Assembly: GCA_002729235.1 (NCBI GenBank)
Contig: PBTY01000032.1
Span: 47,295-82,588 of the forward strand
Direction of reading: 5' to 3'
DNA from: Rickettsiales bacterium
GTDB lineage: Bacteria; Bacteroidota; Bacteroidia; Cytophagales; Cyclobacteriaceae
DNA length: 35,294 bases
A program made the position numbers and the translations under genes. How positions within the stretch are numbered: position 1 is the stretch's first letter; each line of letters opens with the position of its first letter. Shown here one piece after another: positions 27,514 to 35,055 of this stretch. The notes beneath the pieces were generated by a model, which searched no databases, was not told where the DNA came from, and saw only the letters and a program-made list of their open reading frames with translations.

Positions 27514-28050
27514 ATGGATGACGCTAGAATTTGGATCTATATAGTGGCCGGAGCTATCTACCTAATCTCCAGGGCTTTGAAAAAGAAAAAGCCGGATGCA
27601 GTGCCGAGAAAACCAACGGGTTCTCGACCTTCTGCACCTTCTAGCTCACCTAACAAGCCAGTGTCATTTGAGGAATTGCTACGCGAGTTTACGGAAGGTA
27701 AAGCAGCTGATCCTGAACCAACACCAGAACCTGTGGAGACACGTCGTGCGGTAGAGGAGCGCAAGTGGCAGCAGGAGAATAAAACAGTAGAAGACTTCAG
27801 CAATGAAGGCAGAAATAGAACTTTTGCTGATGATGAGAGTCGGAGGGTTTATGAGGAGTCAATCAAGAATGCTGAAGGTGCTGAGATCAATTTCGAGCGT
27901 GATGAGCATTTTAGGATTAAACTTAAAGATCGAAAAGAGGAAGAATCTGATCGCTCTGGATTTGCTACTGAGATCTCAGAAATGCTTCGAAACCCTGAGG
28001 ATGCCCGAAAAGCGGTGATTTTGGGGGAAATACTGAATCGTAAGTACTAA
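27514..28050 (+). CDS. Membrane-anchored hypothetical protein
   Basis: A 178-residue protein with one N-terminal membrane helix (ARIWIYIVAGAIYLISRAL) followed by a lysine cluster KKKK, which predicts a cytoplasmic C-terminal part. The middle is a low-complexity Pro/Ser/Glu-rich linker (about 30-100) and the end is charged, closing with DARKAVILGEILNRKY. This layout, especially the final AVILxEIL motif, recurs in Bacteroidetes proteins that I know only as hypothetical. It is divergent from smc and ends 3 bases from the convergent LytTR gene. Confidence 0.72.
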   Translation: MDDARIWIYIVAGAIYLISRALKKKKPDAVPRKPTGSRPSAPSSSPNKPVSFEELLREFTEGKAADPEPTPEPVETRRAVEERKWQQENKTVEDFSNEGRNRTFADDESRRVYEESIKNAEGAEINFERDEHFRIKLKDRKEEESDRSGFATEISEMLRNPEDARKAVILGEILNRKY

Positions 28051-28053
28051 AAG

Positions 28054-28788
28054 TTACAACCCACTTTTTATTCTAGCATGGAAGACATCTCTATAATTTT
28101 CAGAGATGGTCAGTTGTTCCTTTCCAATTTGCAAATACGTTTTTGTGATGCTGTCGATCTTCTGAAGGTTGACAATGTATGAGCGGTGAATGCGCATAAA
28201 TTGCTTCTCAGGTAATTTCTCTTCCATGGACTTCAGACTGGAAAGTGACAAAATAGGATGTTCCTTACTTTCCAAATGGACTTTTACATAATCTTTCAAC
28301 CCTTCGATATAGCGAATATCAGCCAGCATGACTTTAACTAATTGATACTCCACTTTTAAGAAGATATAATCAGCTGTTTCACCGGTAGGTTTCTGAACCG
28401 TTTCGGTTTTGGATGATCGAAGGGTTCTAGCCTTACTCGCTGCTCTTAAAAACTCTTCATAGTTGAATGGTTTTAGCAAATAGTCGATGGCATTGACCTT
28501 GTATCCTTCGATGGCAAACTGATCAAATGCCGTAGTAAAGACTATGAGAGGTTTGTTTTCTGCTGGAATTCCATCCAAAATTCGAGCTAATTCAATACCT
28601 GTTAAATCACTCATTTGGATATCCAGGAAAAGCAAGTCAATAGGATCTTCTCCATGCAGATGTCTTAATGCTTCTATGGCATTGTCGTATTTGGCTACAA
28701 GCTCAAGGAAAGGAGTTTGGTCAATAAAGGATGAAATAAGGCCCAGAGCCAATGGTTCATCATCTACCGCGAGGCATCTGAGTGTCAT
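28054..28788 (-). CDS. LytTR-family response regulator
   Basis: A 244-residue regulator: receiver with acidic pocket DDE at 9-11, phosphoacceptor Asp56 in FLDIQMSDLTG, TTAFDQFA and Lys in LLKPFN; LytTR DNA-binding domain about 140-240 (FLKVEYQLVKVMLADIRYIEG, MRIHRSYIVNLQKI). It overlaps the upstream kinase gene by 4 bases and is its cognate regulator. The pair diverges from the outer-membrane receptor at 30080, which is the obvious candidate target. Confidence 0.93.
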   Translation of the reverse strand: MTLRCLAVDDEPLALGLISSFIDQTPFLELVAKYDNAIEALRHLHGEDPIDLLFLDIQMSDLTGIELARILDGIPAENKPLIVFTTAFDQFAIEGYKVNAIDYLLKPFNYEEFLRAASKARTLRSSKTETVQKPTGETADYIFLKVEYQLVKVMLADIRYIEGLKDYVKVHLESKEHPILSLSSLKSMEEKLPEKQFMRIHRSYIVNLQKIDSITKTYLQIGKEQLTISENYRDVFHARIKSGL

Positions 28789-29849
28789 GAAGCCAAATCT
28801 ATCTGAAAATCAACAATATATTGCTCGTTTTCCTGTGTGATTTGAACCTGGTGCTTCTCAGGATATATCAATTCCAGCCGTCTTTGGGTGTTTTGCATGC
28901 CAATGCCACTACCTTCCAGCTTAAGCCCAGTAGACTCAAACATGTTGTTCTTCACTATCATCTGCAGGTTATTGGCACTAAGATCTATGTTGATCTCAAT
29001 AGTACTCTTGTGCTGAGAGCTAATACCGTGTTTGAAGGCATTCTCTACATAAGGAAGAAGTAGCATTGGTGCAATGAGAATGTGTTGTGTGTCTGTAGGC
29101 TTGTGGAAATTAACTTCGACCTTATCTGGTAAACGCAATTTCATCAACTCGATGTAGTTGGCCACAAAATCAATTTCTTGTGACAAGGTGCAAAACTCCT
29201 TTCTGGAATCGTACAATACATACCTCATCATAGCAGACAGTTTATGAATTGCCTTTTGCGCATCAGCGACATTCAGTGATGTCAATGCGTAAATGCTGTT
29301 CAGCGTATTGAAGAAGAAGTGTGGATTAATTTGTGCTTTTAAGAATGAGAGTTCAGTGGTTACTTTCTCTTTTTCAAGTTCTTCACGCTTTAGTTTGTCC
29401 TGCTGATCCTTTCTCAGAAGCAAAATACTGGTGCTGGATCCAATAACAAGGAAAATCATGAGCATGCCGGTAAAATCGAAGCGGAACCATCCCCTTGATT
29501 TGTAAGGTTCGTTGGGCCGAATGATCTCGTGAATCAACCTCGGAAGATCCAGGCTATGTTCTATGGTTCTCATACCGATTAAGATCACAGCTGCCAAAAC
29601 GATTACCACAAGAGCAAATTGCCAAATTTTGTTAGTGAGGAGTAGCTTGGGTACCAGGTAAACCGAATTGATGTAATACATGGAAGTCAATACCAGGGCA
29701 AAAATCATGGTTTTGATCCAGTATTGTATCGGCCAGTCGATTCCCCAACCCAATGGTGGTAAAGCCAGTAGGAGCATCCAAATGGTGGTGGTAATTCCAA
29801 ACTCCAACCAAAACAATCGCTTACGTCTTCTAGTAATCATGTGCATCAC
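28785..29849 (-). CDS. LytS-type sensor histidine kinase
   Basis: A kinase of up to 354 residues. Four hydrophobic segments (about 15-32, 45-67, 76-93 and 128-145), then a coiled coil and the PF06580 motif KAQINPHFFFNTLNSIYALT with His177, and an HATPase domain (LLLPYVENAFKHG; GSGIGMQNTQRRLELIY). Three in-frame ATGs lie at 29849, 29846 and 29840. The -7 promoter element ends only about 8 bases before the first, so the third (MITRRRKR) may be the true start. No extracytoplasmic sensing domain is visible. It is coupled to the LytTR gene by a 4-base overlap. Confidence 0.92.
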   Translation of the reverse strand: MMHMITRRRKRLFWLEFGITTTIWMLLLALPPLGWGIDWPIQYWIKTMIFALVLTSMYYINSVYLVPKLLLTNKIWQFALVVIVLAAVILIGMRTIEHSLDLPRLIHEIIRPNEPYKSRGWFRFDFTGMLMIFLVIGSSTSILLLRKDQQDKLKREELEKEKVTTELSFLKAQINPHFFFNTLNSIYALTSLNVADAQKAIHKLSAMMRYVLYDSRKEFCTLSQEIDFVANYIELMKLRLPDKVEVNFHKPTDTQHILIAPMLLLPYVENAFKHGISSQHKSTIEINIDLSANNLQMIVKNNMFESTGLKLEGSGIGMQNTQRRLELIYPEKHQVQITQENEQYIVDFQIDLAS

Positions 29850-29856
29850 AATACGA

Positions 29857-29864
29857 CAAACCTA
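29857..29864 (-). promoter_or_regulatory. Bacteroidetes -7 promoter element for the kinase/LytTR pair
   Basis: TAGGTTTG on the minus strand matches TAnnTTTG. The predicted start of transcription would be at or just before the first candidate ATG of the kinase, implying a very short leader or use of a later ATG. Confidence 0.35.
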
Positions 29865-29903
29865 AGATTCAGTATACAATTAATATAAGAGAACTCTGCC
29901 AAC

Positions 29904-29919
29904 TACCGAAATGTACCGA
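29904..29919 (+). promoter_or_regulatory. Tandem TACCGA repeats, possible LytTR binding site
   Basis: TACCGA occurs twice, 10 bases apart (29904 and 29914), in the 230-bp space between the LytTR operon and the outer-membrane receptor. LytTR proteins bind tandem direct repeats about one helical turn or slightly more apart, so this is a plausible autoregulatory or receptor-control site. Confidence 0.4.
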
Positions 29920-29934
29920 CGGTTTTTGGCTGGG

Positions 29935-29958
29935 AATCGACATTCGATTTCGTCGATT
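29935..29958. repeat. Inverted repeat AATCGAC-N10-GTCGATT
   Basis: A perfect 7-bp dyad with a 10-base centre lies between the divergent promoters of the LytTR operon and the receptor gene. It may be an operator for a dimeric regulator. No T-run follows, so it is not a terminator. Confidence 0.45.
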
Positions 29959-30079
29959 GTGAGTGGGACAATGCAGATGAATACCGGGAGAACGTCTATT
30001 GCCAATCACCTTCTGGCCGTATTCCCGTCTATTTGTATGTAACTAATTGCGCTCAAGCAGACACTATCAAATATTAACA

Positions 30080-32599
30080 ATGAAAAGATCATTACTCTTT
30101 GTATTAACGCTAATGTCACTATCTGCATTCGCTCAGATGCCTTCAGGGTATTCGGGAGCGAAAGGTAAGAGTGCTCAGCCGGAAGTAGGATATGGAAAGA
30201 TTACGGGACAAATTCTCGACCCTGAGAACCAACCAGTACCCTTTGCTACCATAGCATTGATCAATGTAAAGGATGGCAAAACCATAGACGGTACCATAGC
30301 CGATGAATCAGGAAAGTTTATTCTCAAATCGATTCCAGAGGGATCTTACAAGGTATCTCTTTCTTTTATTGGGTTCGATAAGATTGAGAAAGGTCCATAC
30401 AGCTTCTCTGGTAAAGGAGATACGTATGACCTTGGAAAGGTCAACATGGAATCCGTATCACAGGAACTTGACGAAGTGGTGGTGGAAGGCCAGCGAGAGT
30501 TGATGGAAGAGAAGGTAGACCGAATCGTTTACAATGCAGAACAAGACAAAACTACTACTGGTGGAGATGCTACCGACGTGTTGCGACGAGTACCATTACT
30601 AAGCGTGGACCTGGATGGGAACGTGTCAATGCGTGGAAGTAGCAATATCAAGGTATTGATCGATAATAGACCATCCACTATTTCAGCAAGTAGCATTGCA
30701 GATGCGTTGAAGCAGATTCCAGCTGATCAAATCAAATCTGTAGAAGTAATTACCTCACCTTCAGCTAGATACGATGCTGAAGGCACAGGTGGAATTATCA
30801 ACATCATCACCAAAAAGAATAACCTGCAAGGCACCTCTGTGAGTGTGAACTCCAGCGCAGGATTACGAGGATCCAATTTGGGTGTAAATGCTTCTTACAG
30901 AAAGGGTAGAGCGGGCTTTACCCTTGGTGGTTTTGGTAGAGCTGGTTACAACATCAAAGGAGATTTTGATAATGAGCAGACACTTAGAAGTAGTGATCAA
31001 ACGATCTTGTCCATAACTAATCAGTCAGCTAGCACGATGACCAACATGCTGATGGGTAGATACAATCTTGGTTTTGATTATGAGTTGAATAAATACAACT
31101 GGATCAATGCATCCGTAAAGTTCGGCCTATTCAATTTTAACAGCGATCAGGATGATCGCACTTCTGAGACAGTGAATGGTGATGGTGCCTTATTGAATGA
31201 GAACTTGCAAGACATTTCAACAGCCAATCTGAGTAACACTGTAGATGTTAGTTTAAACTACATCAAGACCTTTGAGACGAAGGGTAAGGAGTTTAGCATT
31301 TTGTCACTGTATAGTCAGAACAGTAGAACCAACGACTTTGAGAACATTTCCAAGGATACTGATACGGAGGATGTCTTGTCTAGAATCAAAAACGATAATG
31401 ATAGCTACAATAAAGAGTTTACCATACAAGCCGATTACGTAAATCCAATCGGGGAGAAGCAAATCGTTGAATTTGGAGCTAAGAATATCATGCGTGTGGT
31501 AACCAGTGACTTTACCTACTACACTGCTGATGGCAACAACGCATACCAGGAGGTATCAGGAGCAGGTTTTAGCAATGTGTTTGATTACAATCAGAATGTG
31601 ACGGCAGGTTATGTGAGCTACACTCTTGATTTCTTGAAGGGATATAGCTTGAAAGCAGGAGGTCGATATGAATATACTACCATTACTGCAAACTTTGAAG
31701 ATGAAGTGGAACTGGATCTGCCAGCATATGGTGTATTGGTGCCAAGTGTGAATATCTCTAAAAAGCTTGGCTTAGGTAACACGATTAAAGCTGCTTATAA
31801 CAGAAGAATCCAGCGTCCATCCTTGCGCTTCCTGAATCCAAACGTAGACGCATCTAACCCAAAGAATATCTCTCAAGGTAACCCGGAGCTAGATCCTGAG
31901 TACACAGATAATTTTGAAATCTCTTACAGTACCTTTAAGAAAGGAACTTCACTGAACTTCTCTGCATTTATGCGAAACACCAATGGCTCGATTCAGCAGG
32001 TGAGAGAAATTGTGGGGCAGGATACGATTAGAACTACCTATCAAAACATTGGTGAGGAAGATGCTTATGGTGTAAGTGTATTTGCCAATATCAAATTAGG
32101 TAAGAAATTCATGGTGAATGGGGGTGTGGATAGCTACTACTCCATTATGAACAATAACGTAGAAGATCCTGTTTACAATGCGAGTAATAGTGGAATCGTA
32201 TTGAGTGGAAGAATCTTTGGTAGCTACAAAGTAAATGACAACTGGTCTTTCCAGTTCTTTAGCTTCTTCCGAGGTAAGCAAGTACAGCTTCAAGGTTACC
32301 AAACAGGCTTTTACATGTACAGCTTGAGTTTGAACAGATCCTTTAATGAAGACCGTGGTAGTATTGGTTTTGGAGCAGAGAACTTCATAGGAGGAAAGAT
32401 GAAGCGTACCTCTGAGATTAGTTCTGCATACATTGACCAGTACAATACCAATGTGATGTACAACATGAATTTTAAAGTAAACTTTAGCTATCGATTTGGT
32501 AAGCTAAGTGTAGGTCAGCCGCGTAGGAGAGGTAAAAATGTGGACAACAACGACCTGAAAGAAGGTGGTGATAGCAACGGTGGCATGATGAATAATTAA
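30080..32599 (+). CDS. TonB-dependent receptor / outer-membrane beta-barrel family protein
   Basis: An 839-residue outer-membrane protein. The ATG at 30080 starts a signal peptide (MKRSLLFVLTLMSLSAFAQ); an earlier in-frame start would add 11 polar residues. Carboxypeptidase-like domain about 40-125 (GKITGQILDPENQPVPFATI, DESGKFILKSIPEGSY); a plug about 150-245 with VSMRGSSNIKVLIDNRP and ARYDAEGTGGIINIITKK; then a barrel of the type grouped as outer membrane protein beta-barrel family (RIQRPSLRFLNP, GNPELDPEYTDNFEISY). A basic then Asn/Gly-rich tail ends the protein. It stands alone with a terminator after it, and it is probably controlled by the divergent LytS/LytTR pair, which is inference from position. 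Confidence 0.9.
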   Translation: MKRSLLFVLTLMSLSAFAQMPSGYSGAKGKSAQPEVGYGKITGQILDPENQPVPFATIALINVKDGKTIDGTIADESGKFILKSIPEGSYKVSLSFIGFDKIEKGPYSFSGKGDTYDLGKVNMESVSQELDEVVVEGQRELMEEKVDRIVYNAEQDKTTTGGDATDVLRRVPLLSVDLDGNVSMRGSSNIKVLIDNRPSTISASSIADALKQIPADQIKSVEVITSPSARYDAEGTGGIINIITKKNNLQGTSVSVNSSAGLRGSNLGVNASYRKGRAGFTLGGFGRAGYNIKGDFDNEQTLRSSDQTILSITNQSASTMTNMLMGRYNLGFDYELNKYNWINASVKFGLFNFNSDQDDRTSETVNGDGALLNENLQDISTANLSNTVDVSLNYIKTFETKGKEFSILSLYSQNSRTNDFENISKDTDTEDVLSRIKNDNDSYNKEFTIQADYVNPIGEKQIVEFGAKNIMRVVTSDFTYYTADGNNAYQEVSGAGFSNVFDYNQNVTAGYVSYTLDFLKGYSLKAGGRYEYTTITANFEDEVELDLPAYGVLVPSVNISKKLGLGNTIKAAYNRRIQRPSLRFLNPNVDASNPKNISQGNPELDPEYTDNFEISYSTFKKGTSLNFSAFMRNTNGSIQQVREIVGQDTIRTTYQNIGEEDAYGVSVFANIKLGKKFMVNGGVDSYYSIMNNNVEDPVYNASNSGIVLSGRIFGSYKVNDNWSFQFFSFFRGKQVQLQGYQTGFYMYSLSLNRSFNEDRGSIGFGAENFIGGKMKRTSEISSAYIDQYNTNVMYNMNFKVNFSYRFGKLSVGQPRRRGKNVDNNDLKEGGDSNGGMMNN

Positions 32600-32672
32600 G
32601 GTGTTACCCGTGATGAGTTAATTCTTATTTCTAGAAGCATTCGTCAGGGTTTAAGAGTAGGACTGATAGTTA

Positions 32673-32702
32673 GGCGGTACCAGGAGTGGTGCCGCCTTTT
32701 TT
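32673..32702 (+). terminator. Rho-independent terminator after the outer-membrane receptor
   Basis: A 9-bp stem (GGCGGTACC with GGTGCCGCC, one G-T pair) with a 6-base loop is followed by six T residues, 73 bases after the receptor stop. It ends just before the stop of the convergent Zn-ribbon gene. Confidence 0.85.
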
Positions 32703-32706
32703 GTGG

Positions 32707-33129
32707 TCAGAGCTCTTTAGCATATTTCCAGGGATCAAATTTTTTCATATAGTCCTGTTGCTGAACGATCAGAACTTTTGGGATTTCCTTTCCTTCGGAA
32801 TTGGAGTAATCCATTATGGGTAAGTAGGCATAATCATAACAGAGGTAATACGTTTTGTCGGGCTGACCATAAAGGGAGCTGAAGTGCCTGAATGAAAATC
32901 CCATTTGGACCAATACTTCTTTTCTGACTGTTGCTTTTCCAAGCGGGCAAAGTGTTTTTAGGATGGTTCTGTTCTTTCGAAGTTGTGAATTAACCAATTT
33001 GATGGCCTCTTCGTATGGTCGTTTATTCTGGTTGTGATAGGTGGCTCGGCATTGATCGCAGCAGAATTTCTTTCCCAACCTTCCTAGTAAAGGCTTCTGA
33101 CAATTGAGACACGTATTCGTACTAAGCAT
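32707..33129 (-). CDS. Zinc-ribbon protein of unknown function
   Basis: A 140-residue soluble protein. The N terminus holds a zinc-binding pattern: CxxC at residues 7-10 and CCDQC at 23-27, spaced by about 12 residues, as in small treble-clef/Zn-ribbon modules (FCCDQCRATYHNQNK). The remaining 100 residues contain a basic helix (YEEAIKLVNSQLRKNRTILKTL) and aromatic blocks (GFSFRHFSSLYGQ, YYLCYDYAYLPI). Such proteins are common in Bacteroidetes without assigned function; nucleic-acid binding is plausible. It diverges from the tyrosine recombinase across a 93-bp space full of palindromes, so the two may be co-regulated. Confidence 0.7.
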   Translation of the reverse strand: MLSTNTCLNCQKPLLGRLGKKFCCDQCRATYHNQNKRPYEEAIKLVNSQLRKNRTILKTLCPLGKATVRKEVLVQMGFSFRHFSSLYGQPDKTYYLCYDYAYLPIMDYSNSEGKEIPKVLIVQQQDYMKKFDPWKYAKEL

Positions 33130-33152
33130 AATGATTTGAATATACGGATAAT

Positions 33153-33182
33153 TACGTTTATAAACGAATCTATACGTTTATA
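33153..33182. promoter_or_regulatory. Palindrome and direct repeats between the Zn-ribbon and recombinase genes
   Basis: CGTTTATAAACG (33155-33166) is a perfect 12-bp palindrome. Its left half with flanks, TACGTTTATA, recurs exactly 20 bases on (33153 and 33173), two helical turns apart. The repeats also approach the -7 element TAnnTTTG. This looks like an operator region controlling both divergent genes. Confidence 0.5.
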
Positions 33183-33222
33183 TATATGGTTAAGAATCAT
33201 TTGTGAAGCATTTTTAACTTCT

Positions 33223-34077
33223 ATGGAAACAACCACGCATTCCTACCAACAAGCCATGGAGGCTTTGCTGATGAAATTAGCATCGCAACGTTACAGTGAG
33301 TCAACTGTGAACAGTTATCGGTATATGTTTCGTGAATTTTTGAAATACCTGTATCCCAGACCATTGTATAAAGTTCAACTAGAAGATATTCAACGATATC
33401 ATTACCTGCTTGTGAAGGAGAAGGGGGTGTCTCGATCCTATCAAAACCAGTCCATCAATGCCATCAAATTCTATTTGGAGCATGTTTTGGGCAAGGACAA
33501 GACCACTTATGAACTGGAGCGTCCTAAAAAGGTTCAGCAATTGCCCCGGGTATTGAGTTTGGAAGAAGTAAAGTCGGTTTTCAACCAGGTAGACAACCTC
33601 AAACATCGAGCAATCCTTATGACTATTTACTCTGCGGGGCTAAGGGTGGGGGAGTTGGTCAACTTAAAAGTGGCGGATATTGACTCACATGGTATGCGGA
33701 TCTGGATTAGAGAAGGCAAAGGTGTAAAAGACAGAATTACGGTTTTGTCGCCAAAGCTATTATTGGTTCTTAGAGAATATTTCAAAGCCTATCGACCCTC
33801 AATCTATCTGTTTGAGGGACCAGATGGTGGCATCTATACGGCTGGAAGTGTGAGGAAAGTACTGAGTAGAGCTGTCAAAAAGGCTGGGATTCGAAAAAAG
33901 GTAGTACCCCATACCCTGAGACATAGTTTTGCAACGCATTTATTGGAAAATGGAACTAATCTACGTTATATCCAGACGCTGCTAGGTCATACCAATCCCA
34001 AAACAACGGAGATCTACACGCACGTGTCCACTAAAAACCTGGAAGAGATTAAGAGTCCACTTGATTTGATGGATTGA
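33223..34077 (+). CDS. Tyrosine recombinase of integron-like/Xer type
   Basis: A 284-residue integrase. The ATG at 33223 gives the normal start; the open frame reaches back to 33136 through AT-rich control DNA. SAM-like N-terminal core-binding domain about 10-90; catalytic domain 108-275 with Arg141 (AGLRVGEL), Lys166 (EGKGVKDR), His230 and Arg233 (PHTLRHSFATHLL), His256 (LLGHTNPKTTEIY) and nucleophile Tyr265. The Lys-to-His spacing is 64 residues, XerD-like; classical IntI proteins have an additional insertion there. Yet the tail EIKSPLD matches the SPLD ending typical of IntI proteins. It is directly followed by an attI-like palindrome, a two-ORF cassette and an attC-like structure, transcribed in the same direction. 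Confidence 0.93.
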   Translation: METTTHSYQQAMEALLMKLASQRYSESTVNSYRYMFREFLKYLYPRPLYKVQLEDIQRYHYLLVKEKGVSRSYQNQSINAIKFYLEHVLGKDKTTYELERPKKVQQLPRVLSLEEVKSVFNQVDNLKHRAILMTIYSAGLRVGELVNLKVADIDSHGMRIWIREGKGVKDRITVLSPKLLLVLREYFKAYRPSIYLFEGPDGGIYTAGSVRKVLSRAVKKAGIRKKVVPHTLRHSFATHLLENGTNLRYIQTLLGHTNPKTTEIYTHVSTKNLEEIKSPLDLMD

Positions 34078-34090
34078 AAGGGTATATTTG
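34061..34090 (+). promoter_or_regulatory. Candidate cassette promoter (Pc) with -33 and -7 elements
   Basis: TTG at 34061-34063, a 19-base spacer and TATATTTG at 34083-34090 match the Bacteroidetes promoter pattern (-33 TTG, -7 TAnnTTTG) on both elements. The -33 lies inside the last codons of the recombinase gene and transcription should begin near 34097, just before the attI-like site. It is thus positioned to express the inserted cassette ORFs. Confidence 0.65.
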
Positions 34091-34099
34091 AATATCGGA

Positions 34100-34136
34100 T
34101 AACGTGCACGGTGCGCGTTAGCCGGTTGTTAGGAGC
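34100..34136 (+). other. attI-like recombination site next to the recombinase gene
   Basis: TAACG...CGTTA is a 21-bp palindrome (34100-34120) broken only by one T-G pair and a single central base. It is followed by GCCGGTT and the core G^TTAGGAGC (34128-34136). The core is the boundary of the cassette because its sequence is complementary to the attC end of the same cassette (35048-35056). The palindrome may be the recombinase-binding arm or a shortened old attC. Confidence 0.6.
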
Positions 34137-34150
34137 AATTCCCGAAACTC

Positions 34151-34843
34151 ATGAAAGCAATCTTTACCATAACTCTGATTTTCTGTCTAACTACCTCCTA
34201 CGGTCAGTTTACCTCGAACGACATTAAAATCGAAATCAACGGACTCAGCGAAGAGTACGAACAAAAATTCAGAACTGCGGCTAAACAAATTCCCGAACTT
34301 CTGAACAAACTTGATATTACCTCTAAGATTAAGCCTTTGACACTAGAAGTCACTTATGAAGATTCGGAGGTCAATTATATCAGATTCATTGCGAACTTCA
34401 ATCCTGATTCTGTATTCTCAGAGTGGAAATACAAGCAACATCAGCGAAGTATGCAAACATACGGAGATGGAGGTGTAAGTGTCTTCTTAATACACGAACT
34501 CTTTTCCGTACTAACTGAATTTAAAGTGACTGCTGCCAGAGAAGGATATTCTGTCGATACCGAAATAATTGGATTCGATAACGTTGTACGTTTGGTCAAC
34601 AAGAAGAAGGATTGGGTTCAGTTTTATTCCTATAACGACATGAACTCTTATGGATTTTTCGAGACTAACTTCTATAATCAAGTTCATTTCAAGATCTCCA
34701 ACATTGATTATGAACTGGAATCCAACAACTACAGAGCTCTTAGCCAGATGAAATTCTTCTGGGCAGGTAAAACCACAGGACTGGATGGAAAGCCAACTCC
34801 TTCATACCACTTTCTTAAATTCTTTAACCTCCTTGACGAATGA
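34151..34843 (+). CDS. Cassette-encoded secreted protein of unknown function
   Basis: A 230-residue protein with a signal peptide (MKAIFTITLIFCLTTSYGQ). The mature sequence is mixed alpha/beta with no motif I recognise: an N-terminal helix SEEYEQKFRTAAKQIPELLNKL, a strand block ADLTLEVTY-like (PLTLEVTYEDSEV), and aromatic strands toward the end (FFETNFYNQVHFKI). No transmembrane helix follows the signal peptide. It starts 22 bases after the cassette junction and overlaps the next ORF by 4 bases. Origin by lateral transfer is inferred from the cassette context. Confidence 0.78.
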   Translation: MKAIFTITLIFCLTTSYGQFTSNDIKIEINGLSEEYEQKFRTAAKQIPELLNKLDITSKIKPLTLEVTYEDSEVNYIRFIANFNPDSVFSEWKYKQHQRSMQTYGDGGVSVFLIHELFSVLTEFKVTAAREGYSVDTEIIGFDNVVRLVNKKKDWVQFYSYNDMNSYGFFETNFYNQVHFKISNIDYELESNNYRALSQMKFFWAGKTTGLDGKPTPSYHFLKFFNLLDE

Positions 34844-35055
34844 GAACGGAAACAGAAATAGTACGAGACCTAACCATGACTCAGGAACTCATGGACAGAA
34901 AGCTTACTGAAATTGGTTTGCTTTCAGCTCGATATTTTCACGGTGGAGAGACTGAACTCAAATCGGAGATCAACTCTAATGTCGAAATCTATCAAAAACT
35001 TGAACTTCGCCTCAAAGGACTGGAAAACGAGTTGAAAGAGAACAAAAGCTCCTAA
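34840..35055 (+). CDS. Cassette-encoded small coiled-coil protein
   Basis: A 71-residue charged protein with two helices, probably a coiled coil (EIVRDLTMTQELMDRKLTEIG and EIYQKLELRLKGLENELKEN). It has no signal peptide. It is coupled to the secreted-protein gene by an ATGA overlap. Its last codons, AGC TCC TAA, are themselves the outer arm of the attC-like site, so part of its C terminus is dictated by recombination-site sequence. No family recognised. Confidence 0.68.
   Translation: MRTETEIVRDLTMTQELMDRKLTEIGLLSARYFHGGETELKSEINSNVEIYQKLELRLKGLENELKENKSS

Noticed and set aside
30001-30079. TCTATTTG at about 30026 as the promoter of the outer-membrane receptor
   Set aside because: It differs from TAnnTTTG at an invariant position and no -33 element is convincing, so it is not listed as a feature.
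33223-34077. Naming the recombinase IntI (classical integron integrase)
   Set aside because: The spacing between Lys166 and His230 leaves no room for the IntI-specific insertion; only the SPLD tail and the context point to integrons.
33223-34077. Naming the recombinase XerC or XerD
   Set aside because: Its tail is not Xer-like and it is followed by cassette-type sites; no dif-like site is seen nearby.
34117-34124. GTTAGCCG as the cassette crossover point
   Set aside because: Its complement (CGGCTAAC) is not found at the attC end, while the next core GTTAGGAGC is matched exactly; the first core may be an old scar.
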